From contig JAGVWE010000005.1 in the NCBI GenBank assembly GCA_018304425.1, positions 62,001-126,000 on the forward strand: a stretch of DNA of 64,000 bases, in the 5' to 3' direction. This document shows positions 1 to 9,070 of this stretch, one piece after another (the first letter of the stretch is position 1; each line of letters opens with the position of its first letter). A model generated the notes under the pieces. That model worked only from the letters and a program-made list of their open reading frames with translations. It searched no databases and was not told the DNA's origin. The stretch is from Candidatus Iainarchaeum sp. GTDB lineage: Archaea > Iainarchaeota > Iainarchaeia > Iainarchaeales > UBA10219. A program made the position numbers and the translations under genes.

Positions 1-208
1 GCGCCAGCCGCTCGATGACTTCGTGGATGAACTGGGCGTGAGGGCGGTGGTGTTGCAGGGGCAGCTTTTCAAAGAAGCCCGGGTGCGTGGCAAAAAAGAG
101 GGAACGCAGCAGGCTCCGGGCAAGCTCGTTTCTCCCGGTGCCGAAGAGGGGCCGGAGCGCGTGCTTGGCGGCCAGCAAAAAAGCCATTCCCGTGGATGCA
201 GAACCCAT
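1..208 (-). CDS. Partial hypothetical protein (N-terminal part)
   Basis: An open frame on the minus strand starts with ATG at 208 and runs off the left edge, so only the first 69 residues are visible. The sequence opens MGSASTGMAF and continues with Leu/Ala-rich, His- and Phe-containing stretches such as LLRSLFFATHPGF. I do not recognise a family. It starts 26 bases after the stop of the glycosyltransferase gene upstream on the same strand, so it is probably the third gene of that transcription unit and may take part in the same surface-sugar pathway; this is inference from position only. Confidence 0.5.
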   Translation of the reverse strand, partial: MGSASTGMAFLLAAKHALRPLFGTGRNELARSLLRSLFFATHPGFFEKLPLQHHRPHAQFIHEVIERLA

Positions 209-234
209 TCAAGTACCTTCCGTGAATCATGCTT

Positions 235-1329
235 TTAAATTCGTTCCCGTGAACCGGAACCAGCCGCTTCCTCGTAGACGGCTTTCAGTTTCCGCCGGAT
301 TTCGTCGGGATTGAATTGCTGGTCAAACCGTTTCCGGCTTTCCCGGCCCATGCGCGTACACAAAGCCCTTGATTCAACGAGTTGCTTCAGGCCCACGTAA
401 ACGGATTCCGCGTCCCCGGGCCGGCAGACGAAACCGTTTCTTCCATCCGTGATTTTTTCACCCAGGCCCTGCACGTCCGAGACCACGAGGGGCAAGCCAT
501 AGAACAGGGCCTCCACGGCCGCCACCCCAAACCCCTCCCACCGCGAGGGCATGCAGTAGGCGTCCGCCTCCGCAAACAAGGAGTGCACGCGGGCCAAGTC
601 CACGTCAAAGTAGGCCTGGATGGCCGGGTTGGACTGGATGGCTTGCAGGGCTTGCAGGGGAACGTTGGCTTGGCGGGTGACCAGGGAGAGGCGCAGGCCA
701 CCCACTTCCCGGGAAAGCCGCTCAAAGGCCGCCAAGAGCTCCAACCCGCCCTTCCGCTCGAAGTCGCGGCCGACGAACAGGAGGTGGAAGCCCTCGTGTT
801 TTTTCCGGGGCAAGGGCATTGGCTCGAGGAGGCAGGGAATGACTGCAATCTTCGATTCCTCTACCTTCACCCGGCGCAACAGCGTCTGCTTGGAGTGCTC
901 GGAGTGCAAGACTATTTTCTTGCAGCGCGGCAAGGCCAGCAGCTTTTCCGCAATCCGTTTTCCCAGGGGGGTAAAGGGGGCGTCGCCCCACAACTGGTCC
1001 ACGTTGATGATGCCGGGTTTTTCCGCGAAAACGATGTGGTTGGATTCCACCAAGTCCATTTCCTTGAGTCGGGGAGAGAGGGTCACGAAGGCGCGGGGGA
1101 ACCGCCACCAAATCTCGCCGAACGGGCGGTGCAGCAGGCAAAACAAGTCCGTGGGGCTGAACTCCCACACGGGTAGGGCGTGTGCGGGGTCAACGCAGCC
1201 CTGCAGCCTTGGATGCGACAAATAGCTCTCCGGATAGAAGTATTCCACGTCCTTGGGCGGCTTGGAGAACATGGCGCGCAAGTAGGTGGGGGAGCCCATG
1301 GCCGCGGTGTTGGCCACGAAGACCTTCAT
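235..1329 (-). CDS. GT4-type glycosyltransferase
   Basis: This 364-residue protein has the two-lobed GT-B layout of family GT4 retaining glycosyltransferases, which move a sugar from a nucleotide-sugar donor to an acceptor. The C-terminal lobe has HLLFVGRDFERKGG, typical of the donor-binding half, and the EX7E pair is visible as E265 and E273 in SRWEGFGVAAVEAL. The frame stays open upstream to about 1626, but the start MKVFVAN at 1329 fits because it overlaps the upstream gene's stop by four bases (ATGA). No membrane segment is evident, so it probably works in the cytoplasm or at the membrane face. The substrate cannot be read from sequence. Together with the next gene it probably builds a surface glycan or glycolipid. 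Confidence 0.85.
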   Translation of the reverse strand: MKVFVANTAAMGSPTYLRAMFSKPPKDVEYFYPESYLSHPRLQGCVDPAHALPVWEFSPTDLFCLLHRPFGEIWWRFPRAFVTLSPRLKEMDLVESNHIVFAEKPGIINVDQLWGDAPFTPLGKRIAEKLLALPRCKKIVLHSEHSKQTLLRRVKVEESKIAVIPCLLEPMPLPRKKHEGFHLLFVGRDFERKGGLELLAAFERLSREVGGLRLSLVTRQANVPLQALQAIQSNPAIQAYFDVDLARVHSLFAEADAYCMPSRWEGFGVAAVEALFYGLPLVVSDVQGLGEKITDGRNGFVCRPGDAESVYVGLKQLVESRALCTRMGRESRKRFDQQFNPDEIRRKLKAVYEEAAGSGSRERI

Positions 1330-2393
1330 TGAACCGCCTCGGCGTAGACTCTTCGGAGGATGGGCTGGACGGCTTCCGGTGAATAGTTCGCCTGGATTTT
1401 TTCCAGCGCGGCCCTTCCCATGCGCCTCCGTTTCTGGGCATCGGCGAGCAGGGCTTCCAAGGCGTTTCGCAGGCCCGGAACATCCCCGGGTTCGGTCAAA
1501 AACCCTTCCCTGCCTTCTTCGACCATTTCCGGAATAGCGCACATCCGCGAGCTGATGACCGGCAAGCCAAAGGACAGGGCTTCGAGGACGGCATAGGGCC
1601 CGGCGTCGGCCAGGGTGGGCAGGCAAAAGAAATCGGCTTGCCGGTAGAGGCCGAGCAAGGCCGGACGGTCTTGCACGTAAGGGCGGAGTTCGAGGTTCTT
1701 CACGCCCGCAAACTCGTAACGAATTTTTTCCGCGTCATGCATTAAGCCGGCTACGACCAATTTAGCCCGGTTTTTTTCCCCAAACCCCTTGAAGGCTTCG
1801 AGGAGACAGCGGCCACCCTTGCGCTCGAAGTTGTTGCCCACGAAGAGGATGACCGGTACCGGGTTGTCGGGAATGGACTGGGGCTGGGGCCGGACCATCG
1901 GATGCACGAGCGTCATTTTTTCTTCGGGATACGGCAAGCGGTTCGCCAGTTCCTTGAACGCCCACTTGGTGTGCGGCATCAACTGCTTGACGTTGGGGCT
2001 GCGCGCCAACAACCCCTGTATCCGCTGGACCAAACCATGAAAGGGGCTCTGGGCCCAGGCCAGGGAGAGGATGTCATAGCCGTCCATGCTGAGCACGGTG
2101 GGAATTGCGCTCACGATGAAGCGGCTGCTGGCATGAATCAAGTCCACGTCGGGACAGGAAACCCACTCGGTGTGGGGAAACACTTTGATGGAGCGGGGCT
2201 GCGCTGGCTGGCCGGGAAAGGAGAAACCCGAAAACCGGTAGAAGTCCTTCCAACCAGCTGGAAAGTGGTAGGTTACCTGCTTGGGCGGGTTTTCCAGGAG
2301 GGCTTGCTGGTAGGTCGCGTTGCCGGCGCCCACCGCGCCAAACAACAAGACGTCCAACGTGTTATCGGCCGAATCCAGGCGTTTCCCAGGCAT
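1326..2393 (-). CDS. GT4-like glycosyltransferase
   Basis: This 355-residue protein is another GT-B glycosyltransferase. The C-terminal half has VILFVGNNFERKGGR, the sugar-nucleotide-binding loop seen in the neighbouring gene, followed by DAGPYAVLEALSFGLPV. The usual first Glu of the EX7E motif is Asp here (D263, with E271 intact), so donor handling may differ. It is the first gene of a minus-strand unit and overlaps the second by four bases. ATG at 2393 lies 27 bases from a TATA-like element that also serves guaB in the opposite direction, so the message is probably leaderless. Acceptor and donor are unknown. Confidence 0.82.
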   Translation of the reverse strand: MPGKRLDSADNTLDVLLFGAVGAGNATYQQALLENPPKQVTYHFPAGWKDFYRFSGFSFPGQPAQPRSIKVFPHTEWVSCPDVDLIHASSRFIVSAIPTVLSMDGYDILSLAWAQSPFHGLVQRIQGLLARSPNVKQLMPHTKWAFKELANRLPYPEEKMTLVHPMVRPQPQSIPDNPVPVILFVGNNFERKGGRCLLEAFKGFGEKNRAKLVVAGLMHDAEKIRYEFAGVKNLELRPYVQDRPALLGLYRQADFFCLPTLADAGPYAVLEALSFGLPVISSRMCAIPEMVEEGREGFLTEPGDVPGLRNALEALLADAQKRRRMGRAALEKIQANYSPEAVQPILRRVYAEAVQ

Positions 2394-2415
2394 TAAACTA
2401 CCTGCTTTTGATTAC

Positions 2416-2426
2416 GTTTTTAAATT
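2416..2426. promoter_or_regulatory. Shared symmetric TATA element of a divergent promoter
   Basis: The element TTTTTAAATTC reads as a TATA box on both strands. Its centre is about 26 bases from the guaB start (2446, plus) and about 27 bases from the glycosyltransferase start (2393, minus). No second AT-rich box lies between the two genes. One TBP site may therefore set two leaderless transcripts. This is inferred from spacing alone. Confidence 0.6.
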
Positions 2427-2445
2427 CATGCCCCACTAATATAGT

Positions 2446-3909
2446 ATGGTAAAAGCCTCTTCTTCTGATAAATTGCGTCAAGCCCTGGGGTTGACGTTTG
2501 ACGATGTCCTGTTGGAGCCCGCTGCCTCTGAAATCCTGCCCAGCCAGGCGGACGTGCGCACCAGGCTCACCAAGCGCCTTTCCCTGAACATCCCCATTCT
2601 GTCCGCGGCCATGGACACGGTTACCGAGTCGCGGATGGCCATTGCCATGGCGCGGCAGGGCGGAATCGGCATCATCCACCGCAACCTCTCCATTGAACGA
2701 CAGGCCCAGGAAGCTGACAAAGTCAAGCGCGCGGAATTCTATGTGATTGCCGAACCCATCACGGTCTCGCCCAAGGACTCGCTGAAAACAATCTTTGCCT
2801 TGCGCAAGCAGCACGGCATCAACTCCTTCCCGGTCGTGCAGAACAACAAGCTGGTGGGCTTGGTGACTTCCAGGGATTTGATGTTCGAGGAAAACCCGGA
2901 AACCCTGGTCGAGGAAATCATGACCACCAAGCTCATCACCTGCAACCAGGTGCTGGGCATGGCGGAAGCCAAGGACATCATGCACCAGAACCGCATCGAA
3001 AAGCTGCCTATCGTGGATGCCAAGGGAAGGCTGACTGGCCTGGTCACCGTGAAAGACATTTACAACCGGCAACTGCACCCCGAAGCCAACAAGGACAAGA
3101 AAGGCAGGCTAGTGGTTGGAGCGGCCGTTGGGCCGAACGACGACGAACGGGTGCGGAAGTTGTTGGACGTGGAAGTCGACGTGCTGGTGCTGGACACCTC
3201 GCATGGGCACTCGAAGAACGTGGTCGAGGCCACGCGACGTTACAAGAAGAATTACAAGTGCGAGCTCATTGCAGGCAACGTGGCCACGGAAGCCGCTGCC
3301 CATGACCTCATTGCGGCGGGAGCGGACTGCATCAAGGTGGGAGTCGGCCCCGGCGCGATTTGCACGACCCGCGTGGTTACAGGTGTTGGGGTGCCCCAGA
3401 TTTCGGCCGTGCTGGCCTGCAGCAAGGCGGCCGAGAAGTACCAGGTGCCGCTCATCTCGGATGGCGGGGCCAAGTACAGCGGGGACTTGACCAAGGCGAT
3501 TGCCGCCGGCGCGCATTCCGTGATGCTGGGCAGCCTCCTGGCCGGCTGTGACGAAACACCCGGCAAACTCATTTACTTGAACAACCGCAAGTACAAGCAG
3601 TACCGGGGCATGGGCTCGGTTTCGGCCATGGTGGAGGGTGGCAAGGAACGTTACTTCCAGGGCGACGTGGCGGAGAAGGCCAAGCTGGTTCCCCAGGGCA
3701 TTGAAGGCGTTGTTCCCTACAAGGGCTTGGTCGAGGAAACCATTTACCAGTTGGTGGGCGGGTTGCGGGCCGGCATGGGCTTGTGTGGCGCCAAAACCAT
3801 TGAAGAACTGCGCAGGAAGGGCGTGCTGTTCCGGGTAACCGAGGCCAGTCTCAAAGAATCCCATCCCCACGATGTGACCATCACGGAAGAGGCGCCGAAC
3901 TACTATTAA
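2446..3909 (+). CDS. guaB: IMP dehydrogenase
   Basis: This enzyme oxidises IMP to XMP with NAD, the first committed step of guanine nucleotide synthesis. The protein is 487 residues, the normal full length. It has the TIM-barrel core split by a CBS domain pair (about residues 95-210: ITVSPKDSL and [13 protein letters not shown]), then the catalytic loop GPGAICTTR with the thioimidate-forming Cys306 and the flap around RGMGSVSAM. The ATG lies about 25 bases after a TATA element, so the message should be leaderless. The gene stands alone and diverges from the glycosyltransferase genes. Identification is firm; the CBS pair suggests nucleotide control of activity, as in other IMPDHs. Confidence 0.97.
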   Translation: MVKASSSDKLRQALGLTFDDVLLEPAASEILPSQADVRTRLTKRLSLNIPILSAAMDTVTESRMAIAMARQGGIGIIHRNLSIERQAQEADKVKRAEFYVIAEPITVSPKDSLKTIFALRKQHGINSFPVVQNNKLVGLVTSRDLMFEENPETLVEEIMTTKLITCNQVLGMAEAKDIMHQNRIEKLPIVDAKGRLTGLVTVKDIYNRQLHPEANKDKKGRLVVGAAVGPNDDERVRKLLDVEVDVLVLDTSHGHSKNVVEATRRYKKNYKCELIAGNVATEAAAHDLIAAGADCIKVGVGPGAICTTRVVTGVGVPQISAVLACSKAAEKYQVPLISDGGAKYSGDLTKAIAAGAHSVMLGSLLAGCDETPGKLIYLNNRKYKQYRGMGSVSAMVEGGKERYFQGDVAEKAKLVPQGIEGVVPYKGLVEETIYQLVGGLRAGMGLCGAKTIEELRRKGVLFRVTEASLKESHPHDVTITEEAPNYY

Positions 3910-3976
3910 GCGGGTTTCGTTTTTCGAAGCGCAAAGTATATTAATGGGGTAATCATTTACTTATATGGGATAAAGC

Positions 3977-5074
3977 GTGAAATACTATTGGCTGCTGGGC
4001 ATTGGGTTGCTGCTTTACTCGTTGACTGCTTCGGCGGCGGAAACAACCGATTTTTCCGGTGGCGTGTTTGACAGCCCGGATTCCCTGTCCAAGTTCACGG
4101 TGTGGTCCTTCAACTATACGGCCATTCCCACCAATAAATTCGATGAAACCAAGGTCTTTTTCGGCCCGGCCGGGGCAAAACTCGACGACGACAAGTATTT
4201 GGTGGGGGTATTGACCAATACCGGGGTTTTTAGCCCGAACCCGCTCACGGGAAAGGGCGTGGTAGCCTACTTTGTGCGGGACAATAGCCCAGGGGATGTT
4301 GATGGGTTGACCGTGTACGTGACCCACATGGGCTTGCAGGAAGGCGAGTATGCCTTGCTGGCCCTGGCCTATGACGATAAACTGTTGCGGGACACCAGCG
4401 AGACCAAGGTAAAGGTCATCAACCCGGTGGCAAAGCCGGAAGTGGACCAGACCACGCAGAAGTTGACCGAAGCAACCACGCAATTGGAGTCCTTGAAGGA
4501 GTCCAAGGAGCAAATCAGCAAGAAATTCAATGACTTGCTGGATGTCTCCAAGCAATCCTATGAGGAATTGAACCACAAACTGGACTCGCTGAGTGAAGCC
4601 ATTTCAGGGGTCCAGACCCAAACTGACGCCTTGGACGACCAGACCAAGACGGCGTTGACGGAAATGCAGTCCAACGTCAAAGGCATTCAATCGGAGGTCC
4701 AAGGCCTTCTTGCGGAAAACGTGAAGCAAAAAGAGGAAGCCACCAAGGCAGGTTTCCTTAACTTGAGCGCGTTAGGAGCGTATGGCTCCCAGGCCCTGGT
4801 GGGCATTGTGATTGCGGCCATCCTGGCAGGTGGCCTCCTGGCGTGGAAAACCCGGAAGTCGGACAGCAAGCTGTCGGACTCGGACTTTGAAAGCAGCTTG
4901 GGCGGCGGGCTGGCCAGCTGGGGCGGGTCTTCCAAGGAATCAAAGCCATCGCCTGGCCTCCAATCCAGTGGCGCGCACGGTAAGTGGGCCATGCCCGGCG
5001 CTGGTTTGTCTGCCCAAAGTTCTAGGGCTGGTTCAAGCCGGAAGTTCGGCATGGGTTCCCTGGTCCGCAAGTAA
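3977..5074 (+). CDS. Exported, membrane-anchored coiled-coil protein
   Basis: This 365-residue protein is predicted to sit at the cell surface. It has a signal peptide (LLGIGLLLYSLTASAAE), a beta-rich extracellular region to about residue 150, a Gln/Glu/Lys-rich coiled coil at about 155-260, one membrane helix (about 268-292, ALVGIVIAAILAGGLLAW) and a Ser/Gly-rich basic tail. GTG at 3977 is chosen because the in-frame region before it lacks an ATG and a TATA-like element (GTATATTAA, about 3937-3945) lies just upstream. No family is recognised. The last 42 bases overlap the convergent DUF192 gene. It could be a pilus-like or scaffold protein, but nothing in the sequence proves this. Confidence 0.75.
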   Translation: MKYYWLLGIGLLLYSLTASAAETTDFSGGVFDSPDSLSKFTVWSFNYTAIPTNKFDETKVFFGPAGAKLDDDKYLVGVLTNTGVFSPNPLTGKGVVAYFVRDNSPGDVDGLTVYVTHMGLQEGEYALLALAYDDKLLRDTSETKVKVINPVAKPEVDQTTQKLTEATTQLESLKESKEQISKKFNDLLDVSKQSYEELNHKLDSLSEAISGVQTQTDALDDQTKTALTEMQSNVKGIQSEVQGLLAENVKQKEEATKAGFLNLSALGAYGSQALVGIVIAAILAGGLLAWKTRKSDSKLSDSDFESSLGGGLASWGGSSKESKPSPGLQSSGAHGKWAMPGAGLSAQSSRAGSSRKFGMGSLVRK

Positions 5075-5521
5075 GGAAAGTTCAATCGTTTTCCCTGTTT
5101 TTAACCCGTTTTCCCGTGCATAGCCGGCCGGCACTTCCAAGGCATAGCGGGCAGGCGTGGATGGCGCGAATACCTCGCAGGGCTCTTGCCGGCAGGGGGG
5201 CAGGTTTTCCTCCAATGCCATGATTTTTCCCGTGGAATCCAGCCAGAGGATGTCAATCGGGAACCGCATGTCCTTCATCCAGATGGCGTGCTTGGCTTCT
5301 ACGGGGAAGACGAGGAGCAGGCCCGTGTTTTTTTCCAGGCCCGGGCGGTGCATGAGCCCCTCCCGGAGCCCGGCCGGAGTGGACACCACTTCCAAGCGAA
5401 TGCATTTGTCCATGGATGCGCAGGCGCGTGGCACGAATTCACCTGGTTCGCCGTTAAATGCGGGTTGCAGGCAACCGGACAGCAGTGCAAAAAAGGCCAG
5501 CAAGGCCAGGGTTTCGCGCAT
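5033..5521 (-). CDS. DUF192-family lipoprotein
   Basis: This 162-residue protein has a lipoprotein signal (LLAFFALLSGC) followed by a DUF192 domain, recognised by GLREGLMHRPGL, AIWMKDMRFPIDILWLD and a closing ALEVPAGYA segment. DUF192 proteins are small exported beta-barrel proteins of unknown biochemical role, common in bacteria and archaea. ATG at 5521 is preferred over a TTG at 5539 because it puts the hydrophobic signal directly at the N-terminus. The mature domain carries four extra Cys, which might form disulphides outside the cell. Its 3' end overlaps the convergent upstream gene by 42 bases, so the two messages would be antisense to each other at their ends. Confidence 0.85.
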   Translation of the reverse strand: MRETLALLAFFALLSGCLQPAFNGEPGEFVPRACASMDKCIRLEVVSTPAGLREGLMHRPGLEKNTGLLLVFPVEAKHAIWMKDMRFPIDILWLDSTGKIMALEENLPPCRQEPCEVFAPSTPARYALEVPAGYARENGLKTGKTIELSLLADQGTHAELPA

Positions 5522-5607
5522 GAAATTTTTGGGGGGCAAAAAGTTTTTACGCGCATGCTACATGAAAAAAGGCCTGTTTGCATCCCAAAAGAAAGGGAAC
5601 CTGGTTA

Positions 5608-5623
5608 GGTTCAAATCTGAACC
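5608..5623. repeat. 6-bp inverted repeat in divergent intergenic region
   Basis: GGTTCA-AATC-TGAACC is a perfect short dyad between the divergent DUF192 and nrdJ genes. It could be an operator or a small hairpin. It is not a tRNA T-arm, because the flanking bases do not make the rest of a cloverleaf. Confidence 0.3.
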
Positions 5624-5714
5624 GACTTCCTTTTGTGCGCAGCCAAAAGTTCGGATTACTGCGTTTATTCGGCCAAAAATTAGTTTATCGAATCACTAGA
5701 GGGCCATAATACAA

Positions 5715-5728
5715 GTTTTTAAATAAAG
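5715..5728 (+). promoter_or_regulatory. TATA-type promoter of nrdJ
   Basis: GTTTTTAAATAAAG is a good archaeal TATA box. It lies about 75 bases before the nrdJ start, so transcription should begin near 5745-5750 and leave a leader of roughly 50 bases, unlike the leaderless genes elsewhere in the window. No cobalamin riboswitch core was recognised in the leader. Confidence 0.5.
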
Positions 5729-5795
5729 CACGTAATAAGGATAGTGCAATTGTTTTGAATCCAAACTTAATCGGGGAAAAGAGAGTTTTCGGGGG

Positions 5796-8423
5796 ATGTC
5801 TATGAATGCGAAGCGAATCACGGTAGTCAAGAAACGCGATGGCAGGGTCATGCCCTTTACCCCGGAAAAAATCACCAAGGCCATCTATAAGGCTGCCAAA
5901 TCAGTGGGCGGCAGGGATTATGCCCTGGCCCAAAAGCTGTCCCAGAAGGTCATGGAAGAGCTTTCCCATGGCCTTGAAGAAAACGAAATCCCCGAAATCG
6001 AACGCATCCAGGACACGGTTGAAAAAGTGCTCATTGAGGCCGGGCACGCCCGCACGGCCAAGGCCTACATCCTTTACCGGCAGCAGCGCGCCGAACTCAG
6101 GAAGGAAAAGTCCCTGGTGCTGGAGAAAACCGAGATCGATGAAATCGACAAACGCTTTGACTTGAATGCCTTGCGCGTGCTGAAATCCCGTTACCTGCGC
6201 AAGGATGCCGCCGGGCACCTGCTGGAGACGCCGAAGCAATTGTTTTCCCGGGTGGCCATTCACGGCGCGTTGCCAGACCTCCTGGCCGACACCCGCGTCT
6301 ACGACTGGCACGGCAAGCAAAAAGCCCATCCCCTGGAGGCCTTTGACAACGAAAAATACGGGGGCAAGCTGTTCGTCGGCCCCTATGCCTTGAACGCCTA
6401 CCACTTGGAGGCCCTCAAACGGGTCTACGACCGCCACAACGCGGACAAGAAAATGAAGGTGGCCTGGGGCAAGTTCCTCGAGATGCTGAAAGGCGGGGAA
6501 TTCAATGACCACGCGAAGGACATCGATGCCTACTTCGATTTGATGACGGAAAGGAAGTTCGAGCCCAATACCCCGGCGATAGCCAATTTTGGCAACCCCC
6601 TGGGCATGGGTTCGGCCTGTTTTGTCATGGACGTGAAGGACTCCATTGAGGACATCATGGAGACCTTGAAGCAGACCTCCATCATCTTCAAGGCCGGCGG
6701 CGGCATGGGTTATAATTTTTCCAAGCTCCGGCCCGAAGGCGACTTCGTCAGTTCCACGACCGGCATTGCCTCTGGCCCCCTGAGTTTCATGCGGTTGTTT
6801 GACACCATGACGGAAGTTATCAAACAAGGGGGAATCCGGCGGGGCGCCAACATGGGCATCCTGAACTCCAACCATCCGGACATCGAGAAGTTCATCAAAG
6901 CCAAGGAAGGCAACAAGGCCTTGAGGAACTTCAACATCTCGGTCCTGGTCATGGCGGACTTCTGGGACCATTACAACCAGGACAAGCCCTATCCCTTGAC
7001 CAACCCGAGAAGCGGGGAAGTAGTGCGGACCGTGGACCCAAGGCGGCTGTTCGACATGATCGTCTACCAGGCCTGGGAATCCGCCGAGCCCGGAGTCATT
7101 TTCTTCGACCACGTCAACAAGTACAATCCCTTCTACGAGTACCTGGGCCCCATTGTCACGACCAACCCCTGTGGAGAGGTCCTGCTCTACCCCAATGAGT
7201 CCTGCAACCTGGGCAGCATCAATGTCTGGGCGTTTGCCCAGGAACACGAGGACGGCACCACAACCGTTGACTGGGATGGCATGAAGGACGTGGTGCTAAC
7301 CGCTTCCAAGTTCCTGGACAACGTCATCGAAGTCAACAAGTTTCCCTTGCCGGCCGTGGAGCGCATGGCCTTGGACACCCGCAAGATCGGCTTGGGCATC
7401 ATGGGCTTTGGCGACCTCTTGTACGAGTTAAAGCTCGGGTATGACACGGAAGAGGGCCGGAAGTTCGGCGAGCAATTGGCGGAGTTCGTCAACTATTACT
7501 CGAAAGTCGAGTCCATCGAGCTCGCGAAGACGCGGGGAAACCTGCCCTTCTACGACAAGAGCTTTTACCCGGAGGGAAAACTGCCTTTCTCGGCTTCCGA
7601 GGACAAGAGCAGTTGGCACTTTGACTGGGAACAGGTCGCGAAGGATGTCCAGAAATACGGGGTCCGCAACGGTTATACCACGGTCATCGCCCCCACCGGC
7701 AGCATTTCCATGATTGCGGGCTGCAGTTCCGGCATCGAGCCCGTGTTCAGCCTGGTCTTCGAGAAAAACGTGAAAGTCGGCAGCTTTTACTACGTGGACC
7801 CGGTCTTCGAACGCGTCATGAAGCAGGAAGGCTTGTACGACGAGCAGCTCATGGACGACATCTGCAAGAACGAGGGCAGCCTCCAAAACATTGCCTACAT
7901 GCCGCCCGAACTCAAGAAGACCTTTGTTACGGCACGTGACTTGAAACCCGAGGACCACATCCGCATGCTGGCAGCCTTCCAGCGGTGGGTGGACTCCAGC
8001 ATTTCCAAGACCAACAACTTCCCGACGGACGCGACCGTGGAAGACATGCGGAAGAGCTACCTGCTGGCCTACCAGTTGGGATGCAAGGACGTCACGGTTT
8101 ACCGCGACAACTCCATCAAGAACCAGGTCTTGAACGCACCCAAGAAAAAGGTGGAAACCGTGGAGGCCATGCCTGCACAACCATCGCATGGGCAGCCGAT
8201 GGCCGTAACGGCCCAAGCGGCTCCCAAGGGGATGCTCACCCAAGCCACGTACACGGGCAGCAGCACGTTGCTCTTGTCGAACCCTGCAGGCGGCCAGCTC
8301 CCCACCGTGCCATCCAACGGCAAGTTCGGGGACTTGAAGAACTGCCCGGAGTGCAGCACGAGCCTGAAGATTGCGGAGGGCTGCACGAGTTGCGTGGAAT
8401 GCGGTTGGGCGCTGTGCAAATAG
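5796..8423 (+). CDS. nrdJ: Adenosylcobalamin-dependent (class II) ribonucleotide reductase
   Basis: This 875-residue enzyme reduces ribonucleotides to deoxyribonucleotides using adenosylcobalamin as radical source. It has an N-terminal ATP-cone (KRDGRVMPFTPEKITKAIYKA), then the ten-stranded barrel with C275 in GSACFV, NPCGE (C459) and ESCNLGS (C470), and the APTGSISMIAGCSSG segment typical of the class II family. The C-terminus carries a CPEC...CVECGWALC zinc-type cluster, as in many class II enzymes where a Cys pair re-reduces the active site. No intein is present. The next genes encode a cobalamin adenosyltransferase and transport-like proteins, which fits its cofactor need. No other reductase class is seen in the window. 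Confidence 0.95.
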   Translation: MSMNAKRITVVKKRDGRVMPFTPEKITKAIYKAAKSVGGRDYALAQKLSQKVMEELSHGLEENEIPEIERIQDTVEKVLIEAGHARTAKAYILYRQQRAELRKEKSLVLEKTEIDEIDKRFDLNALRVLKSRYLRKDAAGHLLETPKQLFSRVAIHGALPDLLADTRVYDWHGKQKAHPLEAFDNEKYGGKLFVGPYALNAYHLEALKRVYDRHNADKKMKVAWGKFLEMLKGGEFNDHAKDIDAYFDLMTERKFEPNTPAIANFGNPLGMGSACFVMDVKDSIEDIMETLKQTSIIFKAGGGMGYNFSKLRPEGDFVSSTTGIASGPLSFMRLFDTMTEVIKQGGIRRGANMGILNSNHPDIEKFIKAKEGNKALRNFNISVLVMADFWDHYNQDKPYPLTNPRSGEVVRTVDPRRLFDMIVYQAWESAEPGVIFFDHVNKYNPFYEYLGPIVTTNPCGEVLLYPNESCNLGSINVWAFAQEHEDGTTTVDWDGMKDVVLTASKFLDNVIEVNKFPLPAVERMALDTRKIGLGIMGFGDLLYELKLGYDTEEGRKFGEQLAEFVNYYSKVESIELAKTRGNLPFYDKSFYPEGKLPFSASEDKSSWHFDWEQVAKDVQKYGVRNGYTTVIAPTGSISMIAGCSSGIEPVFSLVFEKNVKVGSFYYVDPVFERVMKQEGLYDEQLMDDICKNEGSLQNIAYMPPELKKTFVTARDLKPEDHIRMLAAFQRWVDSSISKTNNFPTDATVEDMRKSYLLAYQLGCKDVTVYRDNSIKNQVLNAPKKKVETVEAMPAQPSHGQPMAVTAQAAPKGMLTQATYTGSSTLLLSNPAGGQLPTVPSNGKFGDLKNCPECSTSLKIAEGCTSCVECGWALCK

Positions 8424-8443
8424 GAACCGCCAGCGGGTTCCTA
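8421..8443 (+). terminator. Hairpin at the nrdJ stop codon
   Basis: A perfect 8-bp stem, TAGGAACC and GGTTCCTA, with a 7-base loop begins on the nrdJ stop codon. A T-rich tract follows at about 8467-8480. It may end or process the nrdJ message before cobO. Confidence 0.45.
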
Positions 8444-8506
8444 TTACCTCCCGCAACCACCGCGGCCTTTTTCTTTCTTTTCGTGGGAGAAGAGGTAGGG
8501 GAATAC

Positions 8507-9061
8507 ATGCCATCCAAACCCAGTTTTGGCCTGGTGCAAGTGTTTTGGGGGAACGGCAAGGGCAAGACCACGGCAGCCATTGGAGAGGGTTTAAGGGCAT
8601 TGGGAAGGGGTTTCAAGGTGCATCTCTTGCAGTTCATGAAGTGCGGAATCGAGGGCAACCAGGATTTTCAAGAGTACGGGGAACTCCTGGCCTTGAAGCA
8701 ATTTCCGGGGTTCACGCTGGAGCGGTATGGCAGCCCCTCCTGGGTCATCGGAAAACCCAAACCCGCGCACCTGAAAGCAGCGGCCGAGGCACTGGCGGCC
8801 ACAAAAAAAGCGGTTGCCTCTGGAGAATTCGATATGGTTATCATTGATGAAATCTTGTACGCGGTACAGTTAGGGCTAATCCGGGAAAGCGACGTACTCG
8901 ACGTCATCCAAGCCAAGGCCAAGGACACCGAGCTCCTCTTGACCGGCAGCCACCAGGAACTGAAGGCCGTCAACGACGCTGCTGACCTGGTTACCCACCT
9001 CCAAAAAATGAAGCATCCCTTCGACCAAGGCATCCTGGCACGCGTCGGCACCGAGTTCTGA
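8507..9061 (+). CDS. cobO: Cob(I)alamin adenosyltransferase, CobA/CobO type
   Basis: This 184-residue P-loop protein transfers the adenosyl group of ATP to cob(I)alamin, making coenzyme B12. The Walker A motif GNGKGKTT is at residues 15-22, near the N-terminus as in the CobA/CobO/BtuR family, followed by the family segments HLLQFMK, DMVIIDEI and LLLTGSH. ATG at 8507 is preceded by a purine-rich GAGGTAGGGG and gives the family's usual start; the longer open frame upstream runs through nrdJ and is a shadow. It lies between the B12-dependent reductase and ECF-type membrane proteins, so it probably activates salvaged corrinoid for NrdJ. Confidence 0.93.
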   Translation: MPSKPSFGLVQVFWGNGKGKTTAAIGEGLRALGRGFKVHLLQFMKCGIEGNQDFQEYGELLALKQFPGFTLERYGSPSWVIGKPKPAHLKAAAEALAATKKAVASGEFDMVIIDEILYAVQLGLIRESDVLDVIQAKAKDTELLLTGSHQELKAVNDAADLVTHLQKMKHPFDQGILARVGTEF

Positions 9062-9070
9062 GGCAAAACC

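Noticed and set aside
5540-5795. A cobalamin riboswitch upstream of nrdJ
   Set aside because: The leader has no recognisable B12-box or kissing-loop core; only a short dyad is seen.
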